DNA of 64,000 bases from JAYFQF01 sp034927285. Its GTDB lineage: Bacteria > Bacillota > Peptococcia > DRI-13 > UBA5745. The position numbers and the translations under genes are program-made. Under the pieces are notes generated by a model that saw only the letters and a list, made by a program, of their open reading frames with translations, was not told the DNA's origin and did no database searches. This document shows, piece by piece, positions 35,520 to 43,898 of this stretch (the first letter of the stretch is position 1; each line of letters opens with the position of its first letter). The stretch covers positions 19,426 to 83,425 of the forward strand of contig JAYFQF010000009.1 of NCBI GenBank assembly GCA_034927285.1, read 5' to 3'.

Positions 35520-36306
35520 GACCAAAAAAAACCGCGAAACTCCCCCTGTCTCCCCGGCGCCGCCGGAGGATCTGATTTATGGCCGGAATCCGGTGCTGGA
35601 GGCCCTGCGCAAGGGCCGGCCCATCACCCGGGTCTGGCTGGCCCGGGACAACCAGGACCGGGTGGCGGCGGAAGCCGCGGCTCTTTGCCATCAGGCCAAC
35701 ATACCGTTCAAATACGTTGACCGGCTTTTTTTGGACCGGCTGTGCCAAAGAGGCATGCATCAGGGCATAGCGGCCCAGGCGGCGCCTAAGGAATACGGAG
35801 AATGGGAATCCATGCTGGAGCTGGCTGCTTCCCAGGGGCAGCAGCCTTTGCTGGTTTTGCTGGACGAGGTGGAGGATCCCCGGAATCTGGGAGCGGTGCT
35901 GCGTTCAGTGGACGCTTTAGGAGCCCATGGCGTGGTGATCCCCAAGCACCGGGCGGTGCCCCTGACGGCAGGGGTTTCCCGGGCCTCGGCAGGCGCTTTG
36001 GAATATGTGACGGTGGCCCGGGTGACGAACCTGAATCAGACTATCGCCCGGCTGAAAGAGGCGGGCCTGTGGGTCATGGGAGCCTCGGCGGCAGCCCGGG
36101 ATACGATCTACGACGTAGACTGGCGGGTGCCGACGGCCTTGGTGCTGGGCGGTGAGGACAAGGGCCTTTCCCGGTTGGTGGAGGCCAACTGCGACAGGCT
36201 GGTACGGATCCCCATGGCAGGCCATGTGAATTCCCTGAACGTATCCGTTTCCACAGCCATCATCCTGTCGGAGATCCAGCGGCAGCGTCTGGATAAGGAT
36301 AAGTAA
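35512..36306 (+). CDS. rlmB: 23S rRNA 2'-O-methyltransferase, TrmH/RlmB family
   Basis: This SPOUT-class methyltransferase has an N-terminal L30e-like substrate-binding domain (YGRNPVLEALRKGRPI) and the C-terminal knot with the three TrmH motifs (LDEVEDPRNLGAVLRS, LVLGGEDKGL, IPMAGHVNSLNVSVSTAI). The target is probably G2251-type in 23S rRNA by analogy with RlmB. The ATG at 35512 overlaps the mrnC stop; a longer in-frame start at 35452 would lie deep in mrnC. Length 264. Confidence 0.94.
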   Translation: MDETKKNRETPPVSPAPPEDLIYGRNPVLEALRKGRPITRVWLARDNQDRVAAEAAALCHQANIPFKYVDRLFLDRLCQRGMHQGIAAQAAPKEYGEWESMLELAASQGQQPLLVLLDEVEDPRNLGAVLRSVDALGAHGVVIPKHRAVPLTAGVSRASAGALEYVTVARVTNLNQTIARLKEAGLWVMGASAAARDTIYDVDWRVPTALVLGGEDKGLSRLVEANCDRLVRIPMAGHVNSLNVSVSTAIILSEIQRQRLDKDK

Positions 36307-36372
36307 TCGGAAGAAAACCCGCAGGCCGGAGAATCACCGCCATAGACTGGCGGCAGCTGGAGGAGTTAAATC

Positions 36373-37068
36373 ATGGAGCAGGATTATATCCCCGTCGAAG
36401 CTTTGGAGGAAGAAGAAGCCGAAGCCGTCGTAGAGAGCGGCCTCTATGAGGACGTGGAAGACGAAAGGGTTGTGGAAATGGCGGTGGCCGGTGATAAGAA
36501 CGCCGAGGAATACCTGGTCCACAAATATAAAAATTTTGTGCGGGCCAGGGCCAGGTCCTATTTTCTCATCGGCGCGGACAAGGAAGATATTATCCAGGAG
36601 GGGATGATCGGCCTGTTTAAGGCCATCCGGGACTTCCGGCCGGACAAGCAGGCCTCGTTCCGGGCCTTTGCGGAGCTGTGCATTACCCGTCAGATCATTA
36701 CCGCCATCAAAACCGCTACCCGCCAAAAGCATATCCCCTTAAATTCCTATGTATCGCTGAACAAGCCGATTTACGATGAGGAATCAGACCGTACCCTGCT
36801 GGACGTCATCACCGGTTCCCGGATCACCGACCCGGAAGAATTGGTGATCAGCCGGGAAGAATTCGACGATATCGAGGACAAAATGGGAGAAATCCTCAGC
36901 CCCCTGGAGTGGCAGGTGCTGATGTATTATCTGGACGGCAAGACCTACCAGGAGATTGCCGTGGACCTGAAGCGCCATGTAAAATCCATCGACAACGCAC
37001 TGCAGAGGGTGAAGCGTAAGCTGGAACGCTATCTGACCAAACGGGACCAGCAGAATACAGATAAATAA
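36373..37068 (+). CDS. sigH: RNA polymerase sigma factor SigH
   Basis: This is the early-sporulation/transition-phase sigma-70-type factor of Firmicutes. Region 2 is visible in VHKYKNFVRARARSYFLIG and DIIQEGMIGLFKAI (the -10 recognition helix), region 4 in YLDGKTYQEIAVDLKRHV. The length of 231 includes an acidic N-terminal extension (EALEEEEAEAVVESG) of about 20 residues. It lies at the usual position after rlmB. AGGAG is about 9 nt before the ATG. Its presence does not prove sporulation. Confidence 0.95.
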   Translation: MEQDYIPVEALEEEEAEAVVESGLYEDVEDERVVEMAVAGDKNAEEYLVHKYKNFVRARARSYFLIGADKEDIIQEGMIGLFKAIRDFRPDKQASFRAFAELCITRQIITAIKTATRQKHIPLNSYVSLNKPIYDEESDRTLLDVITGSRITDPEELVISREEFDDIEDKMGEILSPLEWQVLMYYLDGKTYQEIAVDLKRHVKSIDNALQRVKRKLERYLTKRDQQNTDK

Positions 37069-37092
37069 TCCAAAAGTCTGGAGGGGGTTACA

Positions 37093-37923
37093 TTGACCAG
37101 AGCAGACGAAATTTTTCAGGCAAATTGCCGGGCCATTTTAGAAGAGGGAGTTTGGGATAAAGATCAGGATGTCCGTCCCCGCTGGGCCGACGGCAGCCCT
37201 GCCCATACCATAAAAAAATTCGGCATAATCAACCGTTATGACCTGCGGCAGGAATTCCCTGTTTTGACCTTGCGCAAAACCAACATAAAGGGCGCCGTTG
37301 ACGAAATGCTGTGGATCTGGCAAAAGAAGTCCAATAATATCCGGGACCTCAACAGCCATATCTGGGACACCTGGGCCGATGAAAACGGCTCCATCGGCAA
37401 GGCTTACGGCTATCAGCTGGGGATAAAGCACCAGTATAAGGAAGGGCTCTTCGACCAGGTGGACCGAGTCCTTTACGATCTGCGCCATAACCCCGCCAGC
37501 CGGCGCATGATGACCAATATTTACAATCATGCCGACCTGCATGAAATGAATCTGTATCCCTGCGCCTACAGCATGACCTTCAACGTGTCGGGGAAGACGC
37601 TGAACGGGATTTTGAACCAGCGTTCCCAGGATATGCTGGTGGCCAACAACTGGAATGTGGTCCAGTACAGCGTGCTTTTGCTGATGCTGGCCCAGGTCAG
37701 CGGCCTGGAAGCCGGGGAGCTGGTCCACGTGATCGCCGACGCCCATATCTATGACCGGCATGTGCCTTTGGTGGAAGAACTGCTGAATCGGCAGCCTCTG
37801 CCGGCTCCTCAGCTGTCGGTGAACCCGGAGGTAAAGGATTTCTATGATTTCAAGGTGGAAGACGTTGAGCTGAAGGATTATCAATGGCACCCGTTCCCGG
37901 TTAAAATTCCGGTGGCGGAATAG
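37093..37923 (+). CDS. thyA: Thymidylate synthase
   Basis: ThyA methylates dUMP to dTMP with methylenetetrahydrofolate. The catalytic Cys157 lies in YPCAYSMTFNV (most ThyA proteins have a His after the Cys; here it is Ala), and RSQDMLVANNWNVVQYSVLL with HIYDRHV form the dUMP-binding elements. Length 276. The start is TTG at 37093 after GGAGGGGG. It is followed 10 nt later by dihydrofolate reductase, which recycles the dihydrofolate it makes. Confidence 0.95.
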   Translation: MTRADEIFQANCRAILEEGVWDKDQDVRPRWADGSPAHTIKKFGIINRYDLRQEFPVLTLRKTNIKGAVDEMLWIWQKKSNNIRDLNSHIWDTWADENGSIGKAYGYQLGIKHQYKEGLFDQVDRVLYDLRHNPASRRMMTNIYNHADLHEMNLYPCAYSMTFNVSGKTLNGILNQRSQDMLVANNWNVVQYSVLLLMLAQVSGLEAGELVHVIADAHIYDRHVPLVEELLNRQPLPAPQLSVNPEVKDFYDFKVEDVELKDYQWHPFPVKIPVAE

Positions 37924-37933
37924 GAGGAAGGCC

Positions 37934-38464
37934 GTGAATCTGATTGTAGCCGCAGATGAAAATTGGGGCATCGGCCGGGAGGGCCGGCTGCTTTTCCAGC
38001 TCTCTCCGGATTTAAAAAAGTTCAAAGCCAGGACTCTGTACGGCACCGTGATCATGGGCCGGAAGACCCTGGAGTCCCTGCCCGGCGGCCGGCCGCTGAA
38101 AAACCGGATCAATATCGTGCTGAGCCGTACCCTGACACAGCCTCAGGCAGCCCCGGCAGAAGAACGGGTGCTGATCTGCCGGGACCTAAGTGAGCTGAAA
38201 AGCCGGCTGGCGGCCCTGGAGCAGTATCCTGCCGACGAGGATGTCTGGATCATCGGCGGCGCCGAAGTATACCGGGAAATGCTGCCTTACTGCAAGCTGG
38301 CCTATGTTACCCGGGTACAGGCCGCGGCGGCGGCGGATAAGTTCTTTCCGGATCTGGCACAGGAGCCGGGCTGGCAGTTGAAGGAATCCGGTGTTCCTCA
38401 GCAAGGGGAAGGCGTAACTTTTCGTTTCGATATTTATGAGAACAGCCGGGTGAAGGAACTGTAA
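37934..38464 (+). CDS. folA: Dihydrofolate reductase
   Basis: DHFR reduces dihydrofolate with NADPH. Visible are the N-terminal LIVAADENWGIGREGRL, the NADPH-binding GTVIMGRKTLESLPGGRPL and WIIGGAEVYREMLP. Length 176. GTG start at 37934 after AGGAGGAAGG. It forms a two-gene unit with thyA. Confidence 0.96.
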   Translation: MNLIVAADENWGIGREGRLLFQLSPDLKKFKARTLYGTVIMGRKTLESLPGGRPLKNRINIVLSRTLTQPQAAPAEERVLICRDLSELKSRLAALEQYPADEDVWIIGGAEVYREMLPYCKLAYVTRVQAAAAADKFFPDLAQEPGWQLKESGVPQQGEGVTFRFDIYENSRVKEL

Positions 38465-38502
38465 GAACGGGACGGGAAAGACAAAAAAATCCCACTTGCC
38501 TA

Positions 38503-38534
38503 TTGACATAAACGCCAGCTTTTGATAATATAAT
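38503..38534 (+). promoter_or_regulatory. Promoter of the tRNA cluster
   Basis: A perfect TTGACA (38503-38508) precedes an AT-rich -10 region GATAATATAAT (38524-38534), about 40 nt before tRNA-fMet. The exact -10 frame is ambiguous (15 or 20 bp spacing for the two best hexamers). Confidence 0.65.
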
Positions 38535-38572
38535 TCATGCTTGCTGCATTTACTGTAGCAATAATGAAATAT

Positions 38573-38648
38573 CGCGGGATGGAGCAGCTGGCAGCTCGTC
38601 GGGCTCATAACCCGAAGGTCGGAGGTTCAAATCCTCCTCCCGCAACCA
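38573..38648 (+). tRNA. Initiator tRNA-fMet (anticodon CAT)
   Basis: The acceptor has the C1-A72 mismatch typical of bacterial initiators (CGCGGG with CCCGCA), and the anticodon stem has three consecutive G-C pairs (GGG-CTCATAA-CCC). The CCA end is encoded. Confidence 0.95.
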
Positions 38649-38650
38649 AT

Positions 38651-38726
38651 GCTGATGTAGCTCAGTCGGTAGAGCGTATCCTTGGTAAGGATAAGGTCAC
38701 CAGTTCAATCCTGGTCATCAGCTCCA
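38651..38726 (+). tRNA. tRNA-Thr (anticodon GGT)
   Basis: Acceptor GCTGATG pairs with CATCAGC; the anticodon loop TTGGTAA is closed by TATCC/GGATA; T loop GTTCAATC; CCA encoded. Starts 2 nt after tRNA-fMet. Confidence 0.95.
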
Positions 38727-38735
38727 TTTTTTTCT

Positions 38736-38812
38736 GGCGGCGTAGCTCAGTTGGCTAGAGCATGCGGTTCATACCCGCAGTGTCCGGGGTTCAAATCCCT
38801 GCGCCGCCACCA
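38736..38812 (+). tRNA. Elongator tRNA-Met (anticodon CAT)
   Basis: Acceptor GGCGGCG pairs fully with CGCCGCC; anticodon loop TTCATAC is closed by TGCGG/CCGCA; CCA encoded. The fully paired acceptor and the anticodon stem distinguish it from the initiator tRNA. A lysidine-modified tRNA-Ile with CAT cannot be excluded by eye. Confidence 0.85.
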
Positions 38813-38829
38813 TATTTTTTAAATCCGCT

Positions 38830-38851
38830 CAGGCTTCGGGCCTGTTTTTTT
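38830..38851 (+). terminator. Intrinsic terminator of the tRNA cluster
   Basis: CAGGC-TTCGG-GCCTG hairpin (38830-38844) followed by TTTTTTT. Confidence 0.85.
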
Positions 38852-39379
38852 ATGTCCGGATCACCTTGCGTGTGAGCAGGATTTCATCGCCCATGGAAAT
38901 TTTCTTAAAAATAAAACTAACCGGCAGGAGAAAAAGAAATCCTATAGAATATTACAAATGCAAAAGGGCAGGGTGAAAAATATAAAATCGTCATACTGAT
39001 ATAAAGGAATATTTGGATAACTATTTTCGAAAAGTTGGTAAGCAAGCGCCTTCAAGCTACTTAATGAAGGATATTGTTTGCCGGTTTAAACTGAGGCAGA
39101 CCAGCAGAACTGTTCAGAGCTGCTTATCGCCGATCGGTTGCGAAGAGTTTCTTTCTTCGTGCTTGATCGGCGATTTTTTTTATGGTCAGGAGCGTCCCTG
39201 AGCTGAAATCCACCGTTTTTAAAGCCGTTTCATTATAACCGCTCCATCTGATTAAAGGTGTCGGAAAAACGGAGAAAGGAGGAAAGCAGGAGAACAATAA
39301 ATTCAGAAAGGAGGACAGCCGCGGTTGGCACACTCAATGATTGAATGAAGAAAACCTATGTAAGTGAGGAGGATGACCT
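38852..39379 (+). promoter_or_regulatory. Long leader region before the SSS symporter, with strong internal terminator
   Basis: This 528-nt stretch has no convincing gene. Its main feature is a hairpin at 39126-39174 (10-bp outer stem ATCGCCGATC/GATCGGCGAT, inner GCGAAGA/TCTTCGT) followed by T8. It is an intrinsic terminator about 200 nt before the symporter gene. Sequence upstream (about 38990-39125) is AT-rich, then contains several short GC-rich pairable segments, so it could be a leader RNA with an attenuator or a small RNA gene. No known riboswitch class was recognised. Confidence 0.5.
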
Positions 39380-40840
39380 ATGTACAGGATCCCGGTATTG
39401 ATTTTGTGCGCTCTGTATTTTGCCATGCTGATCGGCGTCAGCGCTTATTCCGGCAAGACGGCCAACAAATCCTTCACCGCCTTTGCCATCGGCGGCGGCG
39501 CTTTGCCAGTGATCTATGTGATCTTTACCTCCATCGCCTCTCAGTTCGGTTCCGGCAACTTTATCGGACACGGGGACTCCGGCTATCTTTTGGGCTTGCC
39601 CTGGATCCCTTTCGTCATCGGCGAACAGTTTGCTTTGGCTGTATTTGCCTTTTTGTTTGCACGCTTTCATCAATATAACTACAATACCTTGTCTGAGTTC
39701 TGTGACCGGAGGATCACCCGCGATAAAGTTACCAGAGCCATTATCGGGGTGCTTATCGCCCTGCCCTGCCTGGCCTGGGTAGGCGGGCAGGCTATGGGCC
39801 TGGGGTTTTTGTTCAATCATCTGACCGGGATTGACGCCAATGTGATTGTGGTCATCGCCGGCATCGTGTTTATTATCTACGGCTCCCTGGGGGGGATTTT
39901 AGGGATCGCCCGGGTGGACCTGGTTCAGGGCATCCTGATTATTATTCTGGGCGTCTTCTTCTACATTAAAGCCTTCGGCGTTGTGGACTTCAGTCTGGCT
40001 GTGCTGGGTGAACGGATCAAGGCCATTGACCCGGGGATGTGGACCTTCAGTTCCGTGACTCCCGTGGCGCTGCTTACCAGCTTTATCACAGGCGCTTTCG
40101 GCACCCTGAGCTTTCAGCCCTTCTGGCAAAGGCTTTTCGCCGCCAAGACCGGCAAGGACATTAAACTGGCTTATTATATCGGCGCTTTCTGCGGGTGTAC
40201 CTTCGTTCCCTGTACCGTGCTGGTCGGCATAATCGCCCGGACCGTCAACGGAAATATCACCGGCGGTGCTACCATGTGGCTGGTGGCCAACATGATGCCG
40301 GCTTTTGCCACAATCCTGGTTTTCGTTTTACTCCTGGCCGCCACCATGAGCACCGGCGTAGCCTTGCTGAATTCCGCGGCCATCGCGATTACCAATGACT
40401 GTATCCGGCCCTTTGGCCAGCAGGACGACAAAAAGCTGATCAAAACCGCCAAGATTTTAACCGCGGTCTGCGGCGTGTTCTGCATTCTTGCCGCGCTGAA
40501 ATTCGATTATATCCTGGATTTGGCCAGCCTGGGTTATACGGCCTGCGGCGGCGCGGTGGTTCCTTATCTGCTGATCGGCTGGCTGTGGCGGGACAACAGA
40601 GAGAATCTGTCCATCAAAGACAGCCGGATTTCTCCGCTGGCGGCGAGATTCTCGTTGATTATCGGCTCCGTGGTGTCGATTCTTTTTGATACCGTAGGCT
40701 TCCTTAAAGCCATCTGCGGCGGCGGCGTAATCCCCGGCGCCGTGGTTACCGGGATTTTGGTTTTGGTTCTTTCCAGGATCTTCCCCGCCGATTACTCCGA
40801 CGTTGAGGATATCACGGTCAAGGCGGTCACGGATGTCTGA
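39380..40840 (+). CDS. Sodium:solute symporter (SSS family)
   Basis: This 486-residue protein has about 13 membrane helices and the SSS fold. Visible are the N-terminal FAIGGGALPVIYVIFTSIAS (Na+-site region), GWVGGQ-like WVGGQAMGLGF and FQPFWQRLFAAKTGKD, which resembles the family signature. The substrate is not evident; relatives carry pantothenate, proline, sugars or other solutes. GAGGAGG lies about 8 nt before the ATG. An alpha/beta hydrolase follows immediately, so import may be linked to hydrolysis of the solute. Confidence 0.9.
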   Translation: MYRIPVLILCALYFAMLIGVSAYSGKTANKSFTAFAIGGGALPVIYVIFTSIASQFGSGNFIGHGDSGYLLGLPWIPFVIGEQFALAVFAFLFARFHQYNYNTLSEFCDRRITRDKVTRAIIGVLIALPCLAWVGGQAMGLGFLFNHLTGIDANVIVVIAGIVFIIYGSLGGILGIARVDLVQGILIIILGVFFYIKAFGVVDFSLAVLGERIKAIDPGMWTFSSVTPVALLTSFITGAFGTLSFQPFWQRLFAAKTGKDIKLAYYIGAFCGCTFVPCTVLVGIIARTVNGNITGGATMWLVANMMPAFATILVFVLLLAATMSTGVALLNSAAIAITNDCIRPFGQQDDKKLIKTAKILTAVCGVFCILAALKFDYILDLASLGYTACGGAVVPYLLIGWLWRDNRENLSIKDSRISPLAARFSLIIGSVVSILFDTVGFLKAICGGGVIPGAVVTGILVLVLSRIFPADYSDVEDITVKAVTDV

Positions 40841-40898
40841 GCCTGACGCGCTGTTTTCCGGAAACCTGAAAGACGGTTTAAAAAGGAGGAAAAAAGAG

Positions 40899-41675
40899 GT
40901 GTTTGAATTAAAGGAATCAAAAGAAAGTTTTCAGGCGGTAGACGCAGTGGCGATCAATTATCTGCGCTTTGAACCCGCCGGCGGCTCCGAGAAGGTGCCG
41001 GGGGTGCTTTTTGAGCCGGGCAATCGGTGCACCGCCGACGACTATCGCTGGATCGCCGAGGCCATAGCCAAAGAGGGCTATGTGGTGTACGATATCTATC
41101 AAAGAGGCTATGGCTCCGGCACCCCCGGCGTCAACGACCGGGGCGGCCTGATTCAGCAGGGCGATTTCCGGGAAGCGCTGCGGATTTTAAAGCAAGACCC
41201 CCGGGTGGACCCGGAACGTATCGCTGTCGGCGGCCATTCCAACGGCTCGCACATTTCGTTGAGAACGGCGGCCCAGTTCCCGGTAAACTGCTGCTTTGCC
41301 ATGTCCCAGGTATGCGACTGGAGTATCTTCGTGAAAGGCGCCGAGGGTTATTATCCGGATTACTATAAGGAGATAGTTGCCGAATATGGCGGCACCCCGG
41401 AGGAAAACCCCGGTCCCTATCAGGAGAGATCCAACCTATATCTGGCCGGGCGGATCACCTGCCCGGTGTTGAATCTGGTAGGCGGCGACGATACTGTCTG
41501 CCCACCCCATCTCAGCAGGATGATGCATGAGGCTTTACTGGCGTCGGGCAATACGGCCTCAGAGCTGCGCGTCATTGAAGGGGTAGGACATTTTTTTGAA
41601 CGATATGCCTTTGACGGGTACAAACTGGAAGAGACGGCGGCGGCGGTCTGTGGTTTCCTGCGGCGAAATCTCTGA
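40899..41675 (+). CDS. Alpha/beta hydrolase (dienelactone hydrolase / peptidase S9-like)
   Basis: The serine nucleophile lies in GGHSNGS (Ser114), with the acid in VGGDDTVCPP and the His in GVGHFF, a complete catalytic triad in the expected order. Length is 258 from the GTG at 40899, chosen for its AAGGAGG at 9 nt. An in-frame ATG at 40833 that overlaps the symporter stop is an alternative. There is no signal peptide, so it is cytoplasmic. Probably co-transcribed with the symporter; substrate unknown. Confidence 0.85.
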   Translation: MFELKESKESFQAVDAVAINYLRFEPAGGSEKVPGVLFEPGNRCTADDYRWIAEAIAKEGYVVYDIYQRGYGSGTPGVNDRGGLIQQGDFREALRILKQDPRVDPERIAVGGHSNGSHISLRTAAQFPVNCCFAMSQVCDWSIFVKGAEGYYPDYYKEIVAEYGGTPEENPGPYQERSNLYLAGRITCPVLNLVGGDDTVCPPHLSRMMHEALLASGNTASELRVIEGVGHFFERYAFDGYKLEETAAAVCGFLRRNL

Positions 41676-41734
41676 ACTCAGCGGGCCTGCCATGGCCTTT
41701 GGCGGGCCTTTACAAAAAATTGACAACTTTTCTC

Positions 41735-41763
41735 TTGATTTGCTGCGGCGGGTCCCCTATGAT
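41735..41763 (+). promoter_or_regulatory. Promoter of the chemoreceptor leader
   Basis: TTGATT (41735-41740) and TATGAT (41758-41763) are 17 bp apart. A TTGACA at 41720-41725 is an alternative -35 with poor spacing. Confidence 0.5.
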
Positions 41764-41794
41764 AGAAATTAGCTGTTTTAAGCCATTCCCAAGA

Positions 41795-41833
41795 AAACTG
41801 CGTAGGCAGCCGAGGGCCCCACGCAGTTTTTTT
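41795..41833 (+). terminator. Terminator/attenuator before the chemoreceptor gene
   Basis: A 9-bp stem (AAACTGCGT with ACGCAGTTT, 17-nt loop) is followed by a T-run. It lies between the promoter at 41735 and the gene at 41921, so initiation there would give a short RNA of about 60 nt unless termination is bypassed. Alternatively it ends the hydrolase transcript. Confidence 0.75.
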
Positions 41834-41920
41834 AACGGAATATTTCCGAAAAGAATTTTTTATGTTTCATCTTTTATATTTCACAAAAGAATACTTTTAT
41901 AAAAGGAGATCGGTATCGAT

Positions 41921-43663
41921 ATGTTGAAAATCCGGAAAAAGCGGCTCCACCTGAAAGGCAAGCTGGTGCTGAGTTCTTTATTGCTGATTGCCGCCATGGT
42001 GCTTGTCCTGACCACCTTGTCCTACTTCAGCCTTTCAAAGGCCTACGACGAAGCGGTGGCCGTGGCCAGGCAAGGGTTCGATTCCGTGATCCAGGCCGAG
42101 GTTCAGTCCCTAATCAGTAATTTGAACGATAACTATCAGCAGTATCAGGAGCATAAAATTTCAGAGCAAGAGGCTATGGACCGGAACATGAGACTGATCC
42201 GCTATACCCGGTATAACGGAGACGCCGGTTATTTTGAGGCAGACTTGGCCGACGGCCTCTGCGTGGCTCACATGAACCCCAAATTCGAGGGCCTGCAGAG
42301 ATTGGATTATACGGACCCGGTAGGGAATTATTACATTAAGAATATCATCGCTGCCGGGGATCAGTCCCAGGGCGGTTTTTCCGAGTATTATTTTGAAAAG
42401 CCCGGAGTAGAGGGACTGGTTTATAAAAGGGCCTTTACCCAGAAATTCGAACCCTATGGCTGGTACATTACCACCGGGGTTTATGAAGACGACGTGGATG
42501 CCAAGATCCAGGCCTATGCCCTGGAGAAGAAGAACTCCGTCTTCCGCCTGATCTTAGGCAGCGTGGGGGCTGCCGCTGTAATGATCCTGTTTATGGTGCT
42601 GCTGGCCAATTCCATCTCCGCCAACCTGCGCAAAGTCACCCGGCGGATTCAGCTTCTGGCGGAAGGGGACCTTCATACGCCGGTTCCGGATATCCGGGCG
42701 GGAGACGAAACGGGGATCCTGGCAGAGGCGGCGGAACAAACAATCCTCAGCCTGCAGGAAATTATCGGCGATATTACGGAAAATCTCACTAAGATGGCGG
42801 AGGGCGACCTGAGCAGCCAGAAAGTCCGGCAGTACCCGGGAGATCTGACGCCGATTCAGGAATCCCTTCATCGGATTCTGGATTCAATGAACCGGATCTT
42901 TCTGCAGTTTCGTGAGTCCGCCCAGCAGGTGGCCACCGGCGCCGAACAGGTCGCCGGCGCTTCCCAGCTGCTGTCCCAGGGAGCCGCGGAGCAGGCCGGT
43001 TCCCTGGAGGCTCTGTCCGTCAACATCGCGGAAATATCCGGCGGGGTCGGCAAAAACGCCAAAAAAGCCGCCGATGTAAGGGGGCTGGCTGAAGCGGCTG
43101 AAGAAGAAGTGAAAAACGGCGGCCGTCAGATGGCAGATATGGTGAAAGCCATGGAGCAGATCAACAACTCCACGAAAGAAATCTCTAACATCATTCGGGT
43201 GATTGAAGATATCGCTTTCCAAACCAACATTCTTGCCCTGAACGCGGCTGTGGAGGCCGCCAGGGCGGGCAGCGCCGGCAAAGGCTTTGCGGTGGTGGCC
43301 GACGAGGTGCGGAGCCTGGCGGTAAAAAGCGCCGGCGCCGCAAAGGAAACCACGGCATTAATTGAAGCCTCGGCCAAAAAGGCCGAGGAGGGAACGAAAA
43401 TCGTCGATTCCACGGACCGTTCCTTACAGAAGATCGTTTCCGGCGTAATGGAAATATCGACATTGATTCAGGACATCGACGAGGCCTCGGCCCGGCAGGC
43501 GGATTCTCTGGAAAAGGTTACGGCAGGCGTGGAGCAGATATCTTCCGTTGTGCAAACCAACTCCGCCACGGCTCAGGAAAGCGCCGCCCTCAGCCAGGAG
43601 CTCTCCTCTCAGTCCGGGGTGCTTCAGCAGGAAATCGGCAGGCTCAGGCTGGCGAAATCGTGA
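41921..43663 (+). CDS. Methyl-accepting chemotaxis protein with Cache sensor
   Basis: This 580-residue transmembrane receptor has a first helix (about 14-36), an extracellular single Cache domain (about 40-205, with GYFEADLADG and PYGWYITTGVYEDDV), a second helix (about 212-232), a HAMP domain and a cytoplasmic signalling coiled coil. The hairpin tip is EDIAFQTNILALNAAVEAAR, which contacts CheA/CheW. No other chemotaxis or flagellar gene is nearby. The ATG follows AAAAGGAG at 11-12 nt, rather long spacing. Confidence 0.95.
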   Translation: MLKIRKKRLHLKGKLVLSSLLLIAAMVLVLTTLSYFSLSKAYDEAVAVARQGFDSVIQAEVQSLISNLNDNYQQYQEHKISEQEAMDRNMRLIRYTRYNGDAGYFEADLADGLCVAHMNPKFEGLQRLDYTDPVGNYYIKNIIAAGDQSQGGFSEYYFEKPGVEGLVYKRAFTQKFEPYGWYITTGVYEDDVDAKIQAYALEKKNSVFRLILGSVGAAAVMILFMVLLANSISANLRKVTRRIQLLAEGDLHTPVPDIRAGDETGILAEAAEQTILSLQEIIGDITENLTKMAEGDLSSQKVRQYPGDLTPIQESLHRILDSMNRIFLQFRESAQQVATGAEQVAGASQLLSQGAAEQAGSLEALSVNIAEISGGVGKNAKKAADVRGLAEAAEEEVKNGGRQMADMVKAMEQINNSTKEISNIIRVIEDIAFQTNILALNAAVEAARAGSAGKGFAVVADEVRSLAVKSAGAAKETTALIEASAKKAEEGTKIVDSTDRSLQKIVSGVMEISTLIQDIDEASARQADSLEKVTAGVEQISSVVQTNSATAQESAALSQELSSQSGVLQQEIGRLRLAKS

Positions 43664-43898
43664 AAAAGTAGCAATATTCCCAGGGCGCCGGGTTTTAATC
43701 TTTTTTTAATCTTGTCTAAATCAGGATTTAAAAAAGGCCTGTTATACTCAAAATAAACAAGGAATGCTGCAAGGTCTGCCGGCGAAAAATGGCCGGGAAC
43801 CGGAAAACCTCCGGTAAGGTTCGGTAAGAACCGGTAAGGCCCGGCAGCGCCGGCAGCTTAACAGGCCCGAAAGATACGGATAAAGAAGGAGAGCGCCC

